Assembly (NCBI GenBank): GCA_019448385.1
Contig: JAGTXO010000017.1
Coordinates: 62,001 to 126,000 of the forward strand
Direction of reading: 5' to 3'
Source of the DNA: Diacronema lutheri
Lineage: Eukaryota; Haptophyta; Pavlovophyceae; Pavlovales; Pavlovaceae
DNA: 64,000 bases
Below, piece by piece: positions 23,707 through 35,359 of the stretch; position 1 is the first letter of the stretch; each line of letters begins with the position of its first letter. Below the pieces are notes generated by a model. That model was not told where the DNA came from. It saw only the letters and a program-made list of their open reading frames with translations, and made no database searches. The position numbers and the translations under genes are program-made.

Positions 23707-26471
23707 CTTCTGGGCGCTGCTCTCGGCTGACCTGTTACGCGGCCGTTATCTGCGTGTGCTCGCGCTTACTGCCGAGCTGCGTGATTCGCTCGCCTCCCTC
23801 GCGCCACACCGCCCCGAGCTGCGCGCGGAGCTGCACGAGCGCATCGACCTCGCCCTTCTCGTGCAGGTGTGCGCGCGCTTTGAAAAGTGCCCCCATCAAC
23901 CCCCCCAAGCCCCCCCCCCCCTCCCCTCCCCTTCCCGCGCGGCCGCGCAAACGGCATGCCCCCTCCTTCCCCCTTCCCCCTCCCCCTTCCCCGTCCCCCT
24001 TGCCCCGTCCCCCTTGCCCCGTCCCCCTTGCCCCGTCCCCCTTGCCCCGTCCCCCTTGCCCCGTCCCCCTTGCCCCGTCCCCCTTGCCCCGCCCCCCTTG
24101 CCCCGTCCCCCTTGCCCCGTCCCCCTTGCCCCGTCCCCCTTGCCCCGTCCCCCTTGCCCCGTCCCCCTTGCACCGTCCCCCTTGCCCCGTCCCCCTTGCC
24201 CCGTCCCCCTTGCCCCGTCCCCCTTGCCCCGTCCCCCTTGCCCCCCTCCTCTCCTGCTCGGTGGCCCGGCCCCGCCCAGCCCGGTCCGGCACGATCCGGC
24301 CCAGCCCGATGCGCCACGCCGCACGTCGCGTCCACACGCCGCGCGCGCGACGGCGCGCGGTGCCGTGCCGAGCGCGCCGCCCGCGCGTCGCTCCTACCAC
24401 CTCGCGCGCCTCACGCGCGCGCGCGCGCCAAGCCCCCGCCGCGCGATCGGCGACGGCGCCGCCGCCAGGCGCTCGCGCACGGCGCGCTCGACGCGGCCGC
24501 GCTCGCCGACCTGCTCAGCTACGTGGTCGACACGCTGCGCACGCTGCAGGCGCCGTCGCGCGACGCGGCCGTCGACGCGTGGGCCGCGCACATCCTGCCG
24601 CGCATGCGCGCGTGCGACGCGCCCGCGCCCGCGCCCGCGCTCGTCGGCGCGGCACGCGACGCGTCGCCCGCACCCGCCGCCGCCGCCGCCGACAGCGCAC
24701 CGGCCGGCGAGCGGCTGCACGAGCTGCTGCCCGCCGCTTTTGAATTCGTCTTTGCATGCATTGATGACATCCGGACGGATATTGCCCATTTTCACTTGCA
24801 GGCGGCAAGGGCCGTGCTATCGCTTGACTCGGGTGCGCACGCCGCCGCGCCACGCGCGCGCCGCCGCCGCCGCCGCCGCGCCGCGCGCCCACGCCGCCGG
24901 CGGACCGACCACCCGCCGCGCGCGCGCCTGCTCGCGCCGCGCCGCGCGCCGCGCCGTGCGCTGCCGCGTCCGCGCGCGCAGACCGTCTCGAGCGCGATCG
25001 CTTCGACGAGGCGCTCTCGTCAGGCGAGGTGTCGCTCCGCCGTACGCACGCGTACGCGCGCGAAGCCGTGCTGCGCGAGCTGATGCTCGCCACTTCCGCC
25101 GCCGAGCGCGCCGCGCCGCCGGCCGCGGGCGCGCAGCCGCTCGCCGCCGGCGCGGGCGCGCTCGGCGCAGGCGTGGGCGGCGCGCTTCGCCGGCTCTCGT
25201 CGCCGCGGCTGCGGCTGCCGCACGGCTCGGGCGCGGCGGCGGCGGCCGCGCTCGCCGCCGCGCGCGCGGCGGCTGCCGCCACCAACGCCGCCGCCGCCGC
25301 GCAGCCCACCGCTGCCGCCGCCGCCGCGCCGCGCGCCACCGGGGCGCTGCCCGCCGCCGCGCCCCGCGCCGTCGTGATCGGCGCGCCGGCGCGCGCGCCG
25401 CCGGCCGCGCCGCCGGCGGCCGCGCCGCGCGCGCCTCCACCCACGCAGCTGCTGCAGCACATTGACCTGCGCGCGCTCAGCGCCGGCCGCGCGCCCGCGT
25501 ACGAGGCGTTGTTGCAGTGCGCGCTCGCCCACCTCGTCTTTGTGCCGGTGGGCGCGGCGGACGGCAACGGCGCGCGTGGCCGGGCGGACGGCGGAGGCGG
25601 CGGCGAGCTGCTGCTGCCCGAGACGCTGCGCTTTGAAGCACCCGACGTCGTCGCCCTCCAGCGCGCCGCCGCGCTCGCCGTGCATGTGGCCGTCACCTTG
25701 CTGCGCGCGCGCGCGCTCTGCGCAGCGGCCGGACACGTCGTCCGGTCAGCGCGCGACGTGGCCCGCTTCAAGGCGGAGGTGCTCGCCATCTTCGCGGGCA
25801 CGCCGCCACCGCCACCACCGCCACCACCGCCTCCGCCACCACCGGCGCATGCGCCCAGCGCCCCGACCGCCCAGCCGCACGCGCCGCGCGCCGCCGCCGC
25901 CACGGGCGCGCCGCGCGAGGCGCCGGTGGTGCCGTCGCTGCTCGAGCTGTCCGCGCTGCCGCTGCCGCGGCTCGGCGCGGTGGCGCGGCGCGTAGGTTTC
26001 GCGCTCGGCCGCCTCCTCGAGTCGCAGCCGCACGCGGCGTCGAGCGGGACGCACTCGACGCCGCACGCCACCGTGGCCGCGCTCGAGGCCGCCGTGCGCT
26101 GGCGGTACTCGCTCGATGACCCGCTCTTCGCGTCGGTGGCGCGCAGGCTCGAGGCGGCGGTGCGCGCGCAGGCACTCAAGCCGCGCGGTGCGGGCACCAA
26201 CGCGCGCGCGACACCGCCCGACGGAGGTGGCGCCCACGATGGCGGAGGCGATGGCGGCGGCAAGGAATGCGACGATGAAGTGCCGAGCCGCGCTGGCGGC
26301 GCGCGCGGCGAGGCGAGCACGATGGGCCTCGACGGCGTCGGCTTCATGGCGGCCGAGATCCACGAGCTCTGGGAGGGCGTGCACGCGGTGAGCGGGCGCA
26401 ACGCGCGGCTGTACGCGCCGCACTACAACCGCGTGATCACGCAGGCGGTGCGCGAGATCATCGGACACTGA
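21780..26471 (+). CDS. TCP11-domain protein with acidic and Gln-rich N-terminal half
   Basis: Exons 21780-22141, 22279-23866, 24469-24832 and 24982-26471 join in phase to about 1,267 aa. The first half is compositionally biased. Acidic runs are followed by about 320 bp of alternating Gln-Pro/Gln-Ser (23143-23465), a run of Asp, and about 19 Ser (23648-23705). The conserved half begins near residue 615 with SLAPHRPELRAELHERIDL and LALLVQ. It continues in exon 3 with LLSYVVDTLRTLQAPSRDAA and FVFACIDDIRTDIAHFHLQ. This is the T-complex protein 11 (TCP11) pattern, in which a LCAP-RDE-like motif precedes an LDxxKxDxAN-like helix. The C-terminus ends VITQAVREIIGH. TCP11 proteins are linked to sperm motility and cAMP signalling in animals, and to other roles in plants and fungi. 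No enzymatic activity is known. Exon 2 may hide another intron near 22380-22450. Confidence 0.85.
23143..23465 (+). repeat. coding CAGCCG/CAGTCG microsatellite
   Basis: About 54 hexanucleotide units, CAGCCG with interspersed CAGTCG, encode alternating Gln-Pro and Gln-Ser in the TCP11 gene. Every other frame also stays open (Arg-Ser, Ala/Val, and Arg-Leu or Cys-Gly on the other strand), which explains several long spurious ORFs here. Confidence 0.93.
23990..24245 (+). repeat. 14-bp minisatellite in TCP11 intron
   Basis: The unit CCCCTTGCCCCGTC repeats about 17 times with rare single-base variants (CGCC, CACC). It forms a long pyrimidine-rich array inside intron 2 (23867-24468), with pyrimidines on the sense strand. 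Confidence 0.93.
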
Positions 26472-26541
26472 GCCAGGGCGAGCCACTGAGAGCCGCGGCA
26501 TCGGCACGGCCGCTCTCAGTGGCTCAGTGTCCGATGATCTC
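26454..26541. other. large inverted repeat across TCP11 stop codon
   Basis: The 21-base arm at 26454-26474 (GAGATCATCGGACACTGAGCC) is the exact reverse complement of 26521-26541. An inner 9-base pair, ACTGAGAGC at 26485-26493 and GCTCTCAGT at 26512-26520, extends the stem after a 10-base bulge. Arm 1 encodes the last codons (EIIGH) and the TGA of the TCP11 gene; arm 2 is in its 3' flank. The transcript would fold into a hairpin of about 30 bp with an 18-base loop. Confidence 0.9.
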
Positions 26542-26664
26542 ATTCACCCGCCTGTGACTGTGAAATATAGCTCGTCAAAGATGAGGTTCAGTTGTTCACT
26601 GTTCAGTTTCACGCTTCACTTGTGAACACTACGACCCTACGACCCGGTGAGCGCCAACACGCCG

Positions 26665-28919
26665 ATGCTCCTCCGGCGCCGAGGCGGCCTGCTCTGCGCG
26701 CGAGACGCGGAGCGTGCCTTCGCGCTCCCGCGCGCGCGCGCGCGCGCGCGCGTCGCGCCGCTCGGCGCGTTCGGCCTCGCGGCGGCGCGGCGCGGCGCGC
26801 GGCACGCGAGCACGGATGCGGCCGCGGCGCTCGTGCGCGCGGACGCGGCGGCGAGCGCCGACCCCGCCGGGCCGCGCCGGCGGTGGCGGCACGTGCTCGA
26901 CACGGCGAGCACGGGCGCAGATCACTTCCGCACCGCCGTGCGCGCGGCGTTCCGCCTGATCGATGCGGACCGCGACGGCACCGCCTCGCGCGCGGACGTT
27001 TCGCTCGCGCTCCAAAAGTGCGCCGACCGCCCCTTGCGCGCGCGCGCGCCGCGGGCGCGCGGCCGTGCGCCGTGCGCGCCCTGATGACGCGCGGTCGCGC
27101 GCGCGCGCAGGTACTCGCTCGTGCAGGAGCTCTTGCTGCTGCCGCGTGATGTGTCCGACAGCGAGTTCGAGCAGGTCCGCCCTTCCCCCGCGAGCGCTGT
27201 GCGGCGCACGGCGCGCGCCGCCGGCCGAGCGCGCGGCCACGCTGCGTCGCCGCGCGCGCGCCCCTCGCGCGCACGCAGCTGTTTGAGATCATCGATGGCG
27301 ACGGCGACGGCCGCGTCGACGAGCACGCGTGGCGCACCTTCTTTCTCACCGCCAACACGTCCGCCGGCATCTCGCGCCCGCCGACGCCGCGTTACGACCC
27401 GAAGACGTCGGGCGTCACGGCATTCCTCATCGACCTGGACGGCACGCTGTACACACCCGGTCGGCTGATCCCGGGCGCGCGCAACTTTTACGCATGGCTG
27501 CTCGGCTCGAGGACGCCGCACGTCTTCTTGTCCAACACGGGCTCAAAGGGTCCGGAGGGCACGCAGCGCAAGCTGCACCACGCGCCGTACAAGTTGCACC
27601 ACGCGCCCGTCCCTCTCTCGCACATCATGACGGCCGCGGACGCTCAGGCGGACTACATGACGCGCACGCTGCCCGCCGGCAGGTGCGTCAACCCAAGCAC
27701 CAATACCCACATCACCCATGGCCCAAACCCCGATACCAAACCCACCCACCCCCCCCCTTCCCTTCCCCCGTCGCCACGCCAGTCGTATTCTCGTCGTCTC
27801 GGGCGGCGGCTCGTTTTGGCGCGTGCTGCTCGAGCGGCGGGACCGCGAGCGCGTCGCGTCGTGGGACGTGCGCACGGAGCTCACCGACGAGCACGCGATG
27901 CGCTGGGCGCTCGAGGCACAGGCCACGCGCTGCGCCGGACCGGCCGCCCCGCGCGTCGTCGTTGCCTTCTTCATTGATGGTGCGCGCGCTGCCGCCACGG
28001 CGCACCGCACGGCGGACGGCACGGCGCCACGCGCGCGCAGCGTGACGCGCCGCGTGCCCTTTTCAGCGCGGACGGTTTCAACGCATCCCGACACGTATCC
28101 CGGCACGTGCCTGCGCCGAGATATGCGTTGGCTTCAACCCACCCCCTCCCCTCCCCTCCCCTCCCCTCCCCTCCTCTCCCCTTTTCCCCCTTTCGCCCGC
28201 AGGCAACGTGTGCCAGGCGGACGGCGGCGACGGCGGCGACGGCTTTGGCGGCAGCGAGGGGGGAGCTGGTTGGAACTATTCTCTCATCAAGCACTGCGCC
28301 TTTTTGCTCGGCCACGGCGCCTACCTCGTGTACACCGCAGACGACCCTTTCAACCCGCAGTCGCATAAGAAGCATGCCGGTGCCGTCTTCCCGCTGCCCG
28401 GCCCCGGTGCGCGCCGCCCCGCTCGGCCCACACCGCGCGCACCCACACCGCGCGCACCCACACCGCAGCGCCGCGCCGCGCGCGACTCTGACACGTCACC
28501 CACGCGCGCGCGCGCCGCGCTGCGCTGCGCCGGCGATAGGCATGTTTGCATCCATGCTTCGTCCCGTGGTCCCGCTCGAGTCGCAGGACCGGATCCTCTG
28601 CTGCGGCAAGGGCGGCAACGTGGGGGCGAGCTTCATGATGGAGCAGGCGATCGAGATGCTCAAGCAGCAGGGGCACAGCGGCGAGAGGGACACGATCATG
28701 ACGGTGGGCGATCGCTTCGGCACGGACGTGCGCGGCGCCGCACACGCCGGGCTCAAGTCGTGCCTCGTCGAGTCCGGCTGCGAGCAGATCCGGCAGCAGG
28801 ACTTTTACCCGACCGACCGCGCGACCTACTGGGCGCCCTCCGTTGACTACATCCACCCGCTAGGCCCTGGCCGGTACGAGCCGTCTTTCGACAGCGGCTC
28901 CCAGGGCCACTCGCTCTGA
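26665..28919 (+). CDS. EF-hand/HAD-superfamily (NagD-like) phosphatase fusion, probably mitochondrial
   Basis: Six exons join in phase to 533 aa: 26665-27017, 27111-27174, 27279-27682, 27783-27979, 28203-28406, 28540-28919. The N-terminus is rich in Arg without acids, like a mitochondrial presequence. Two EF-hand-like loops follow (RLIDADRDGTASRAD and IIDGDGDGRVDEHAW). From residue about 185 comes a class-IIA HAD hydrolase. Motif I is FLIDLDGTLY with the two catalytic Asp, motif II is VFLSNTG with Ser/Thr, and the acidic motif IV is VGDRFGTDVRGA. A Lys in ILCCGKGGN is the likely motif III. Class IIA includes phosphoglycolate/p-nitrophenyl phosphatases, NagD and pyridoxal phosphatase, so the substrate cannot be named. 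The EF-hands suggest Ca2+ control (inference). The upstream GTG at 26647 was rejected in favour of the ATG. Confidence 0.87.
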
Positions 28920-29095
28920 CTGTCCACACGCCAGGGGGGCTTGCCACAGTGGCAGTACGTACAGGTAACAGCGAAGAAACTGAGGCCCAACCCCAAATCC
29001 CTGCTTTCTTTATGCCCGCGATTACCTGTAGCCTCTACAGAGTTCATGGGGCCAGGCTGTGGGGTGGGTCTGTCTGTCTGTGGCGAGAAACCCCA

Positions 29096-32000
29096 CTACG
29101 ACCGGCCATCAAGCGCGTCCGCTCGGTTCGCGGCGGCAGCGGCACCCGCGGCGGCGGCGGCCTGCTCAAAGCCCTCCATCGTGGGCAGCTGCTCGCGTGA
29201 GATGGGCCGGTGCAGCGCCGCCGACGAGCTGGGCGCGCGCGCGCCCGCGCCCGCCGCCTCCTGCCGCAGGCGGCGGATCTCAGCGTGCGCGGCGGCAAGC
29301 TGTTCCTGCAGGCTCGCCACCTGCTCACGCAGCGCGCCAAATTCAGCGCCACCGCCCGCGTCGCCACCACCGCCACCGCCGCCGCCACCACCGCCCTTGC
29401 CCTGCCCGCCGTCCCTGCCGCCATGGCGCGGCGGCGCAAGCTGCGAGACGTTGCGCAGCTCGCGTCGCAGCTCGTTCACCTCCTGCGTGCGCCGCGCCGC
29501 GAGCGCGCGCGGCCAAGCGCCGGTGAGCGGACAGCGCGAGCAAAGCTTCCCTCCCTTTCCCTCCCCTTCCTTTGCCTGCCGTTGCCTGCCGTTGCCTGCC
29601 GTTGCCTCCCTCTCCCCTCCCCCGTATGCCTCTCCCCTCCCCCTCTCGCGCTCGCACCTTGATGAGGGTAATATTCTCGTTCATCATGCGCGCGTTGTCG
29701 CCGCGGTGCAGCTCCATGTTCTTGTTCAGCTTGCTGCGCGCCGCCGCCGCGCGGCGCGCTCGCGTAAGGGTGTGAGCCGCGCGTAAGGGTGTGAGCCGCG
29801 CGGCGCACGCTTGAGGCTCTCGACAAAAGCCCCCCCCCCCCCCCCCTCCCCCCTTCCCTGGCCACGCACCGCTTGAGGCTCTCGACGGATCGCTCGAGGT
29901 GGTGGCGCTGGCGCTGGTACTCGGCCTGCAACTCTGCCTCGATGCGCAGCGCGGGCGCCTGGTCGGTGGCGTGGCGCGCGTTGAGCGCCTTCACCGCCTC
30001 CTTGAGCGCCTTCGGGTCCTGCACGTGCTGCATCGCCTCGTGCAGCTCGCTCCTGAAGGCGCGCAGCCGCGCGTCCGCGTCGCTGAGCTTTGTGCGCTGG
30101 CTGATCACCTCGCGCTGCAGGCCGTCGAGCTTGAGCTTGAGGTCGGAGAGGGCGAGCTCGAGCGCCAAGTTTGCACGGTGGTAGTTCTCGAGCTCGGTGT
30201 TGATCTGCTGCCCCTGCTCCTTGAGCTCGACAATCTCGATCTCGCGCGGCTCGATCTGCTTCTTGAGCTCCTTGATCTTGTAGTCGAGCACAAACTTGAA
30301 CTTCTCGAGCTCCTGGTTCTTCTTCTTGAGGTCGTAGATCCGCTTCTCCTTGTCCGAGATGGTCTCGTCACGCTCCTTCACTTCGCGCTTGAGCCCGCCG
30401 ATATCCTTCTCGAGCGAGCCAATCTGCGCGTAGAGCTCCTTCTTGTTGGCGAAGAGCGAGTTGATCTCCTCCTTCTGCTCGTCGATCTCCTTCTGCAGCG
30501 AGACGAACTTCTTGTTCATGATGCCGTTCTCGCCCTTGAGGCGCAAGGTCTCGTTCCGCTCGTGCGCCAGCCGCGCCTCGTACTTTGTGCGCAGCTCGTA
30601 CACCTCGCGGTCGACATCCTCCTCGATCTGGCGACGCGTCTCCTCAAAGGTCGCCTCGTGCTCCGCCTTCTCCTCGCGCACGCGCTCGAGCACGAGCGCG
30701 TCCTCCTGCAGCTTGGCGTCGTACTCGTCCGTCAGCTCCTGCAGCGCGCGTTCGTGCCCCTCCTGCAGCAGCGCCTGGCCCTCTTCGAAGCGCTCGGCCA
30801 TCAACTCCTTCTCAGACTGCAACGCCTGGTACCGCTCGACCTCGCCCATGATCTTGTGCTGGTACGTCGCCTCGGTGCCGTGCAGGCTCGCCTCGTGCCG
30901 CGCCTCGAGCTGGCGCAGTTTGTCCTCATACCTGCCGCGCCGCGCGTAGAGCAAGCGCAAGCGCGCGCGGTGGTGGCGGCGGTGGCGGCGGCGGTGGCGG
31001 CGGCGGTGGCGGTGGCGCTCAGCGCCGGTCGGCGCGGCGGTGGGCGCTGCGGGCGGCGGTGCGCGCGCGCACTCGAGCTCGAGGTCGTTCTTCGCCTGCA
31101 GCAGGATCTCGTAATTGCGCTTGTCCGCCTCGATCTCGCGCGAATACTTGTCGGACACCTCCTTGAGCTTCTCCGCGTGGTTCAGCTCCTTGAGCCTCAA
31201 CTGGTAGTCGTTCTGCGACTGCAGGTCCTCCACCTTTGCGCGCAACTCGACCATCATCGTCGTCTTCTCCTCGAGATCCGACTTGGTGACGAGCACCTCC
31301 TCCGCCCACGCCAGAGCCTCCTTATCGCGCTTCGCACCGCCCAACCGGCCCTCCTTGTCCTTCACCTCGCACACGTACACACAGCCGTCCTCGCCCGCCG
31401 AGAAGAGGAACGCGTCGTCATGCGAGATGCGCAGCCGCGAGACGCCGCCCGCCGTCGAGTGCACCGCAACGTCACTCCACTCGCCCGAGAGCGGGAACTT
31501 GAACGAGCGCACCGACCCGTTCTCGAGGCCCGCGAAGAGCATGCGGCCCGAGTGCGAGAGGACGACCTGCTGCCCGTTCACGCCTCTGCGCGACGCGCGG
31601 ACGCGCGCGACGCGCGCGGCGCGCAGCGGTCGGCGCCGCGGCGGCGCGCGCCGTGGGCTCGGCGCGCGCCTGGCGCGGCGGCGCACAGGTCCCACTCCTT
31701 GGGCGTCTCGCCGACGATCTCGCGCAGCTTGCGGTCCGAGCCGACGGCAAAGACCGCGCGCGCGTCGGCGGTCGTGTCGCAGCACGTGTATGCGCACGAT
31801 TTGAGCACGTTCTCGCCCACGCGCTTAAAGTCGCGCAAGTTCCACTCGTACACGGCGCCGTCCATCCCGCACGAGACGAGCTTGGCGTCGTCGGGCGTCC
31901 ACGCGACCGAGCGCACCTTGTTGTTGTGCCCGCGCAGGTTGCCCACGTTGTCGCACGTGTGCGTCGAGTAGATCTGGATCGTGTTGCCGTTCACCGCCGC

Positions 32001-34255
32001 GAAATAGTGGCCGCCGTGCGAGAAGCGGCACTCGCGGCACGCGCGGATCGCGAGCTCCTTGTACGGGCGGATATCATCAATGAGTAGGTTCATCAGCCGC
32101 AGCTTGTCCGAGAAGCCCACGAGCACGAAGAGGCCCGAGACGTGGAAGGCGATGGAGTGTGCTTCCTCGGCGAAGGTCTTGGACAGCTCGACGGTCCGCT
32201 CGATGTAGTTCCAGATGCGCACAGACCTGTCCTTGCCGCACGTCGCGACCAGCGGCTTGCGCACGCACGTGTCGAGGCCTGCACGCACAAAACGCAGCCG
32301 CGCGTGCGGGTGGGCAGCGGGCACGATGGCACGGCAGTTGGTGCGGGTGGACAGCGGGCACGATGGCACGGCAGTTGGTGCGGGTGGGCAGCGGGCATGA
32401 TGGCACGGCAGTTGGTGCGGGTGGGCAGCGGGCATGATGGCACGGCAGTTGGTGCGGGTGGGCAGCGGGCACGATGGCACGGCAGTTGGTGCGGGTAAGC
32501 AGCGGGCATGATGGCACGGCAGTTGGTGCGGGTGGGCAGCGGGCACGATGGCACGGCAGTTGGTGCGGGTGGGCAGCGGGCACGATGGCACGGCAGTTGG
32601 TGCGGGTGGGCAGCGGGCACGATGGCACGGCAGTTGGTGCGGGTAAGCAGCGGGCATGATGGCACGGCAGTTGGTGCGGGTGGGCAGCGGGCATGATGGC
32701 ACGGCAGTTGGTGCGGGTGGGCAGCGGGCACGATGGCACGGCAGTTGGTGCGGGTGGGCAGCGGGCACGATGGCACGGCAGTTGGTGCGGGTAAGCAGCG
32801 GGCACGATGGCACGGCAGTTGGTGCGGGTGGGCAGCGGGCATGATGGCACGGCAGTTGGTGCGGGTAAGCAGCGGGCATGATGGCACGGCAGTTGGTGCG
32901 GGTGGGCAGCGGGCACGATGGCACGGCAGTTGGTGCGGGTAAGCAGCGGGCACGATGGCACGGCAGTTGGTGCGGGTAAGCAGCGGGCATGATGGCACGG
33001 CAGTTGGTGCGGGTAAGCAGCGGGCACGATGGCACGGCAGTTGGTGCGGGTGGGCAGCGGGCACGATGGCACGGCAGTTGGTGCGGGTAAGCAGCGGGCA
33101 TGAGCAGTTGGTGCGGGTGGGCAGCGGGCATGATGGCACGGCAGTTGGTGCGGGTAAGCAGCGGGCATGATGGCACGGCAGTTGGTGCGGGTGGGCAGCG
33201 GGCACGATGGCACGGCAGTTGGTGCGGGTGGGCAGCGGGCACGATGGCACGGCAGTTGGTGCGGGTAAGCAGCGGGCACGATGGCACGGCAGTTGGTGCG
33301 GGTGGGCAGCGGGCACGATGGCACGGCAGTTGGTGCGGGTAAGCAGCGGGCACGATGGCACGGCAGTTGGTGCGGGTGGGCAGCGGGCACGATGGCACGG
33401 CAGTTGGTGCGGGTAAGCAGCGGGCACGATGGCACGGCAGTTGGTGCGGGTGGGCAGCGGGCACGATGGCACGGCAGTTGGTGCGGGTAAGCAGCGGGCA
33501 TGATGGCACGGCAGTTGGTGCGGGTAAGCAGCGGGCACGATGGCACGGCAGTTGGTGCGGGTAAGCAGCGGGCATGAGCAGTTGGTGCGAGCGGCCCGGG
33601 CACGGCGCGCCGCGCGCGCGCGCCGCCGCTGCCCCTCGCACCGGTGACGTGTCCGGTGTGGAAGTGCTGCGCGATAGGCTCAAAGTTCATCTCGTCCTGC
33701 TTGAGGATGTCGAGGTTCGAGAGCGGCAGCGCATACAGCTGCGCGGAGGCGAGGCTGCACAACAACGCCTCCTCCGACGGCGAGATGGCGAGCGCCACAA
33801 CGCGGCTGTGCAGGCCGTCGAGCCGAAAGCTCTTCGTGCGCTTGAAAAGCTCGCGCTCCTGCCGCACAGCGCCGCCGCGCGGGCGCACCGCGGGCGGGCG
33901 CACCGGGGGCGGGCGCAGCGCGGGCGGCGGCTGAGCACGGCGTGCCCACCCGAGCGCACGGGCACGCGCTCCCCGCGCGCCACCGCCGAGCGGCGCGCAC
34001 GACCACCGCCACGGGGGCGGCGGACGTGATTGCCGCCACGGGGCCGGCGGACGCCGGCCATGCCGGCCCCGCCACGCGCTGCATCGTCGTGGCCTCTGCG
34101 ATCCCCGCCCCGTCCCCGCCCCATTCCTGCCCCCCCCCCCCCCCCCTTCCGCCTCCGGACACCATTTCTGCCCACCCCGCTCCGCCCCCGGACACCCGTC
34201 GACGGGGCTCCGTCCGTGCCCGCCTCCGCCCCCGCCCGTGCCCCGCCCCCCCCGC

Positions 34256-34296
<41 letters not shown>

Positions 34297-35359
34297 CGCC
34301 TCCCCTGCCAGTCGAGCAGCACGCACCTCGGACCGCTCAAAGGCGTGCACGACGCCATGCTCACTTGCGCAGACGAAGCCCTTCGAGTAGGCGGCAATCG
34401 CATCGATCGCGCTGCCATCGGCGGGCGAGTGCGCAAGCTCGAGCTTGAGCTCGCCAGAGTCGACGACAAGCAGGTTGCCGGCGTCAGTGCCTGCGCGACG
34501 CGCGGCGCGGCGCGGCGGGCCGGCGCGGCGCGCGCGGCGCGGGCCGTGAGGCGCGGCGGCGAGGGCGACGCGGCCGCGCGCGGCGCCGCACGCCGTCCAC
34601 CGCGCCACCGCCCGCGCGCCGCGGCGCCCGCATCGCGCGCGCGCTCGGCCGCGGCGCGCCAGGTAGGGCGCGCGTACCGACGAGCACTCGATCGTCGGCG
34701 AGCCACGCGTGGCACGTGTAGAACTGCGGCTCGCGCCGGCCCATGGAGGCAGGTATGAGCTTGAGCGCGTTGTCGTGCACGCGGCAAAACTTGCAGATCC
34801 CGTTGCCCGTCACGCAAATGGCCGTGTTGTCGTGCGGCGAGAAGGAGGCGTGCCTCAGCTCGGCGTGCTGCGGGTTGGACACGCGCAGGTACGCCGTCGG
34901 CGGCTTGGGCTTCTCCCACGCCCAGACGCTGAGGGTCCAGTCGGGCGAGCCGGAGAGCGTGAGCAGCGCCTTCGCGTCGGGCGAGAAGGCGAGGCACACC
35001 AGGTCGCGGCTCTCGACCTCGGGCGGAGGCTGCGGGAGCGTCCGTCGCTTGCGCAGCGTGTGCAGATCGTACACGGAGATGGTCGGCTTGTCGCCGAAGC
35101 GCTCGGAGCGCTCGGCGACCGCGACAAACTTGCGGTTGCTCGACACCGCCATCGCGATGATCCCGAGCGAGCCCTCCGTGCCCGGCACGAACTTTTGCGA
35201 GCGCTGCTCCGTGTTGTGGATCACGAGGTTGTGGCCCGCCGGGAAGATGGCGGTCTGCTCGTCGAGGTAGGCGACGTTGTCGGTCACGTCGGCCTTGACG
35301 CCGAAGACGTGCTTTGGCGTGACCGTCGCCGAGCCCGTCATCGCGGCGGTCGACGCCAT
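29096..35359 (-). CDS. CFAP57: cilia- and flagella-associated protein 57 (WD-repeat plus coiled coil)
   Basis: Eight exons join in phase to 1,230 aa, almost exactly the animal CFAP57 length: 34678-35359, 34327-34490, 33642-33858, 31687-32278, 31073-31585, 29870-30931, 29658-29733, 29096-29482. The N-terminus [20 protein letters not shown] and [17 protein letters not shown] is diagnostic. WD40 blades follow to about residue 640, for example [15 protein letters not shown] and [21 protein letters not shown] long charged coiled coil (about 640-1130) then leads to a Gly/Ala-rich tail. CFAP57 is an axonemal adaptor for inner dynein arms in motile cilia, so this organism builds flagella. ATG 35359 is used; an in-frame ATG 57 bp upstream (35416) precedes an Ala run. 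The 1,363-bp intron 32279-33641 consists almost entirely of a 37-bp minisatellite. Confidence 0.95.
32310..33585 (+). repeat. 37-bp minisatellite, about 34 copies, filling a CFAP57 intron
   Basis: The unit contains GATGGCACGGCAGTTGGTGCG followed by GGTGGGCAGCGGGCAC. Two polymorphic sites mix along the array: GTGGGC or GTAAGC, and GGCACG or GGCATG. Two copies are shortened (near 33100 and 33575, reading GGCATGAGCAG). Because 37 is not a multiple of three, the reading frame rotates each unit. All three sense-strand (minus) frames are nevertheless open for over 1 kb. Confidence 0.96.

Noticed and set aside
29899-31971. 690-codon plus-strand ORF rich in Leu and Val
   Set aside because: It is antisense to the CFAP57 coiled coil. 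Coiled-coil codons (GAG, AAG, CTC) read backwards give Leu/Val-rich sequence.
32310-33585. CRISPR-like array of 37-bp repeats
   Set aside because: There are no unique spacers. Units are contiguous and the array fills a spliceosomal intron, so it is a minisatellite.
31578-34608. 700-843-codon minus-strand ORFs made of [12 protein letters not shown]-like repeats
   Set aside because: They run through the CFAP57 intron minisatellite. Correct splicing removes the repeats and restores a normal-length CFAP57.
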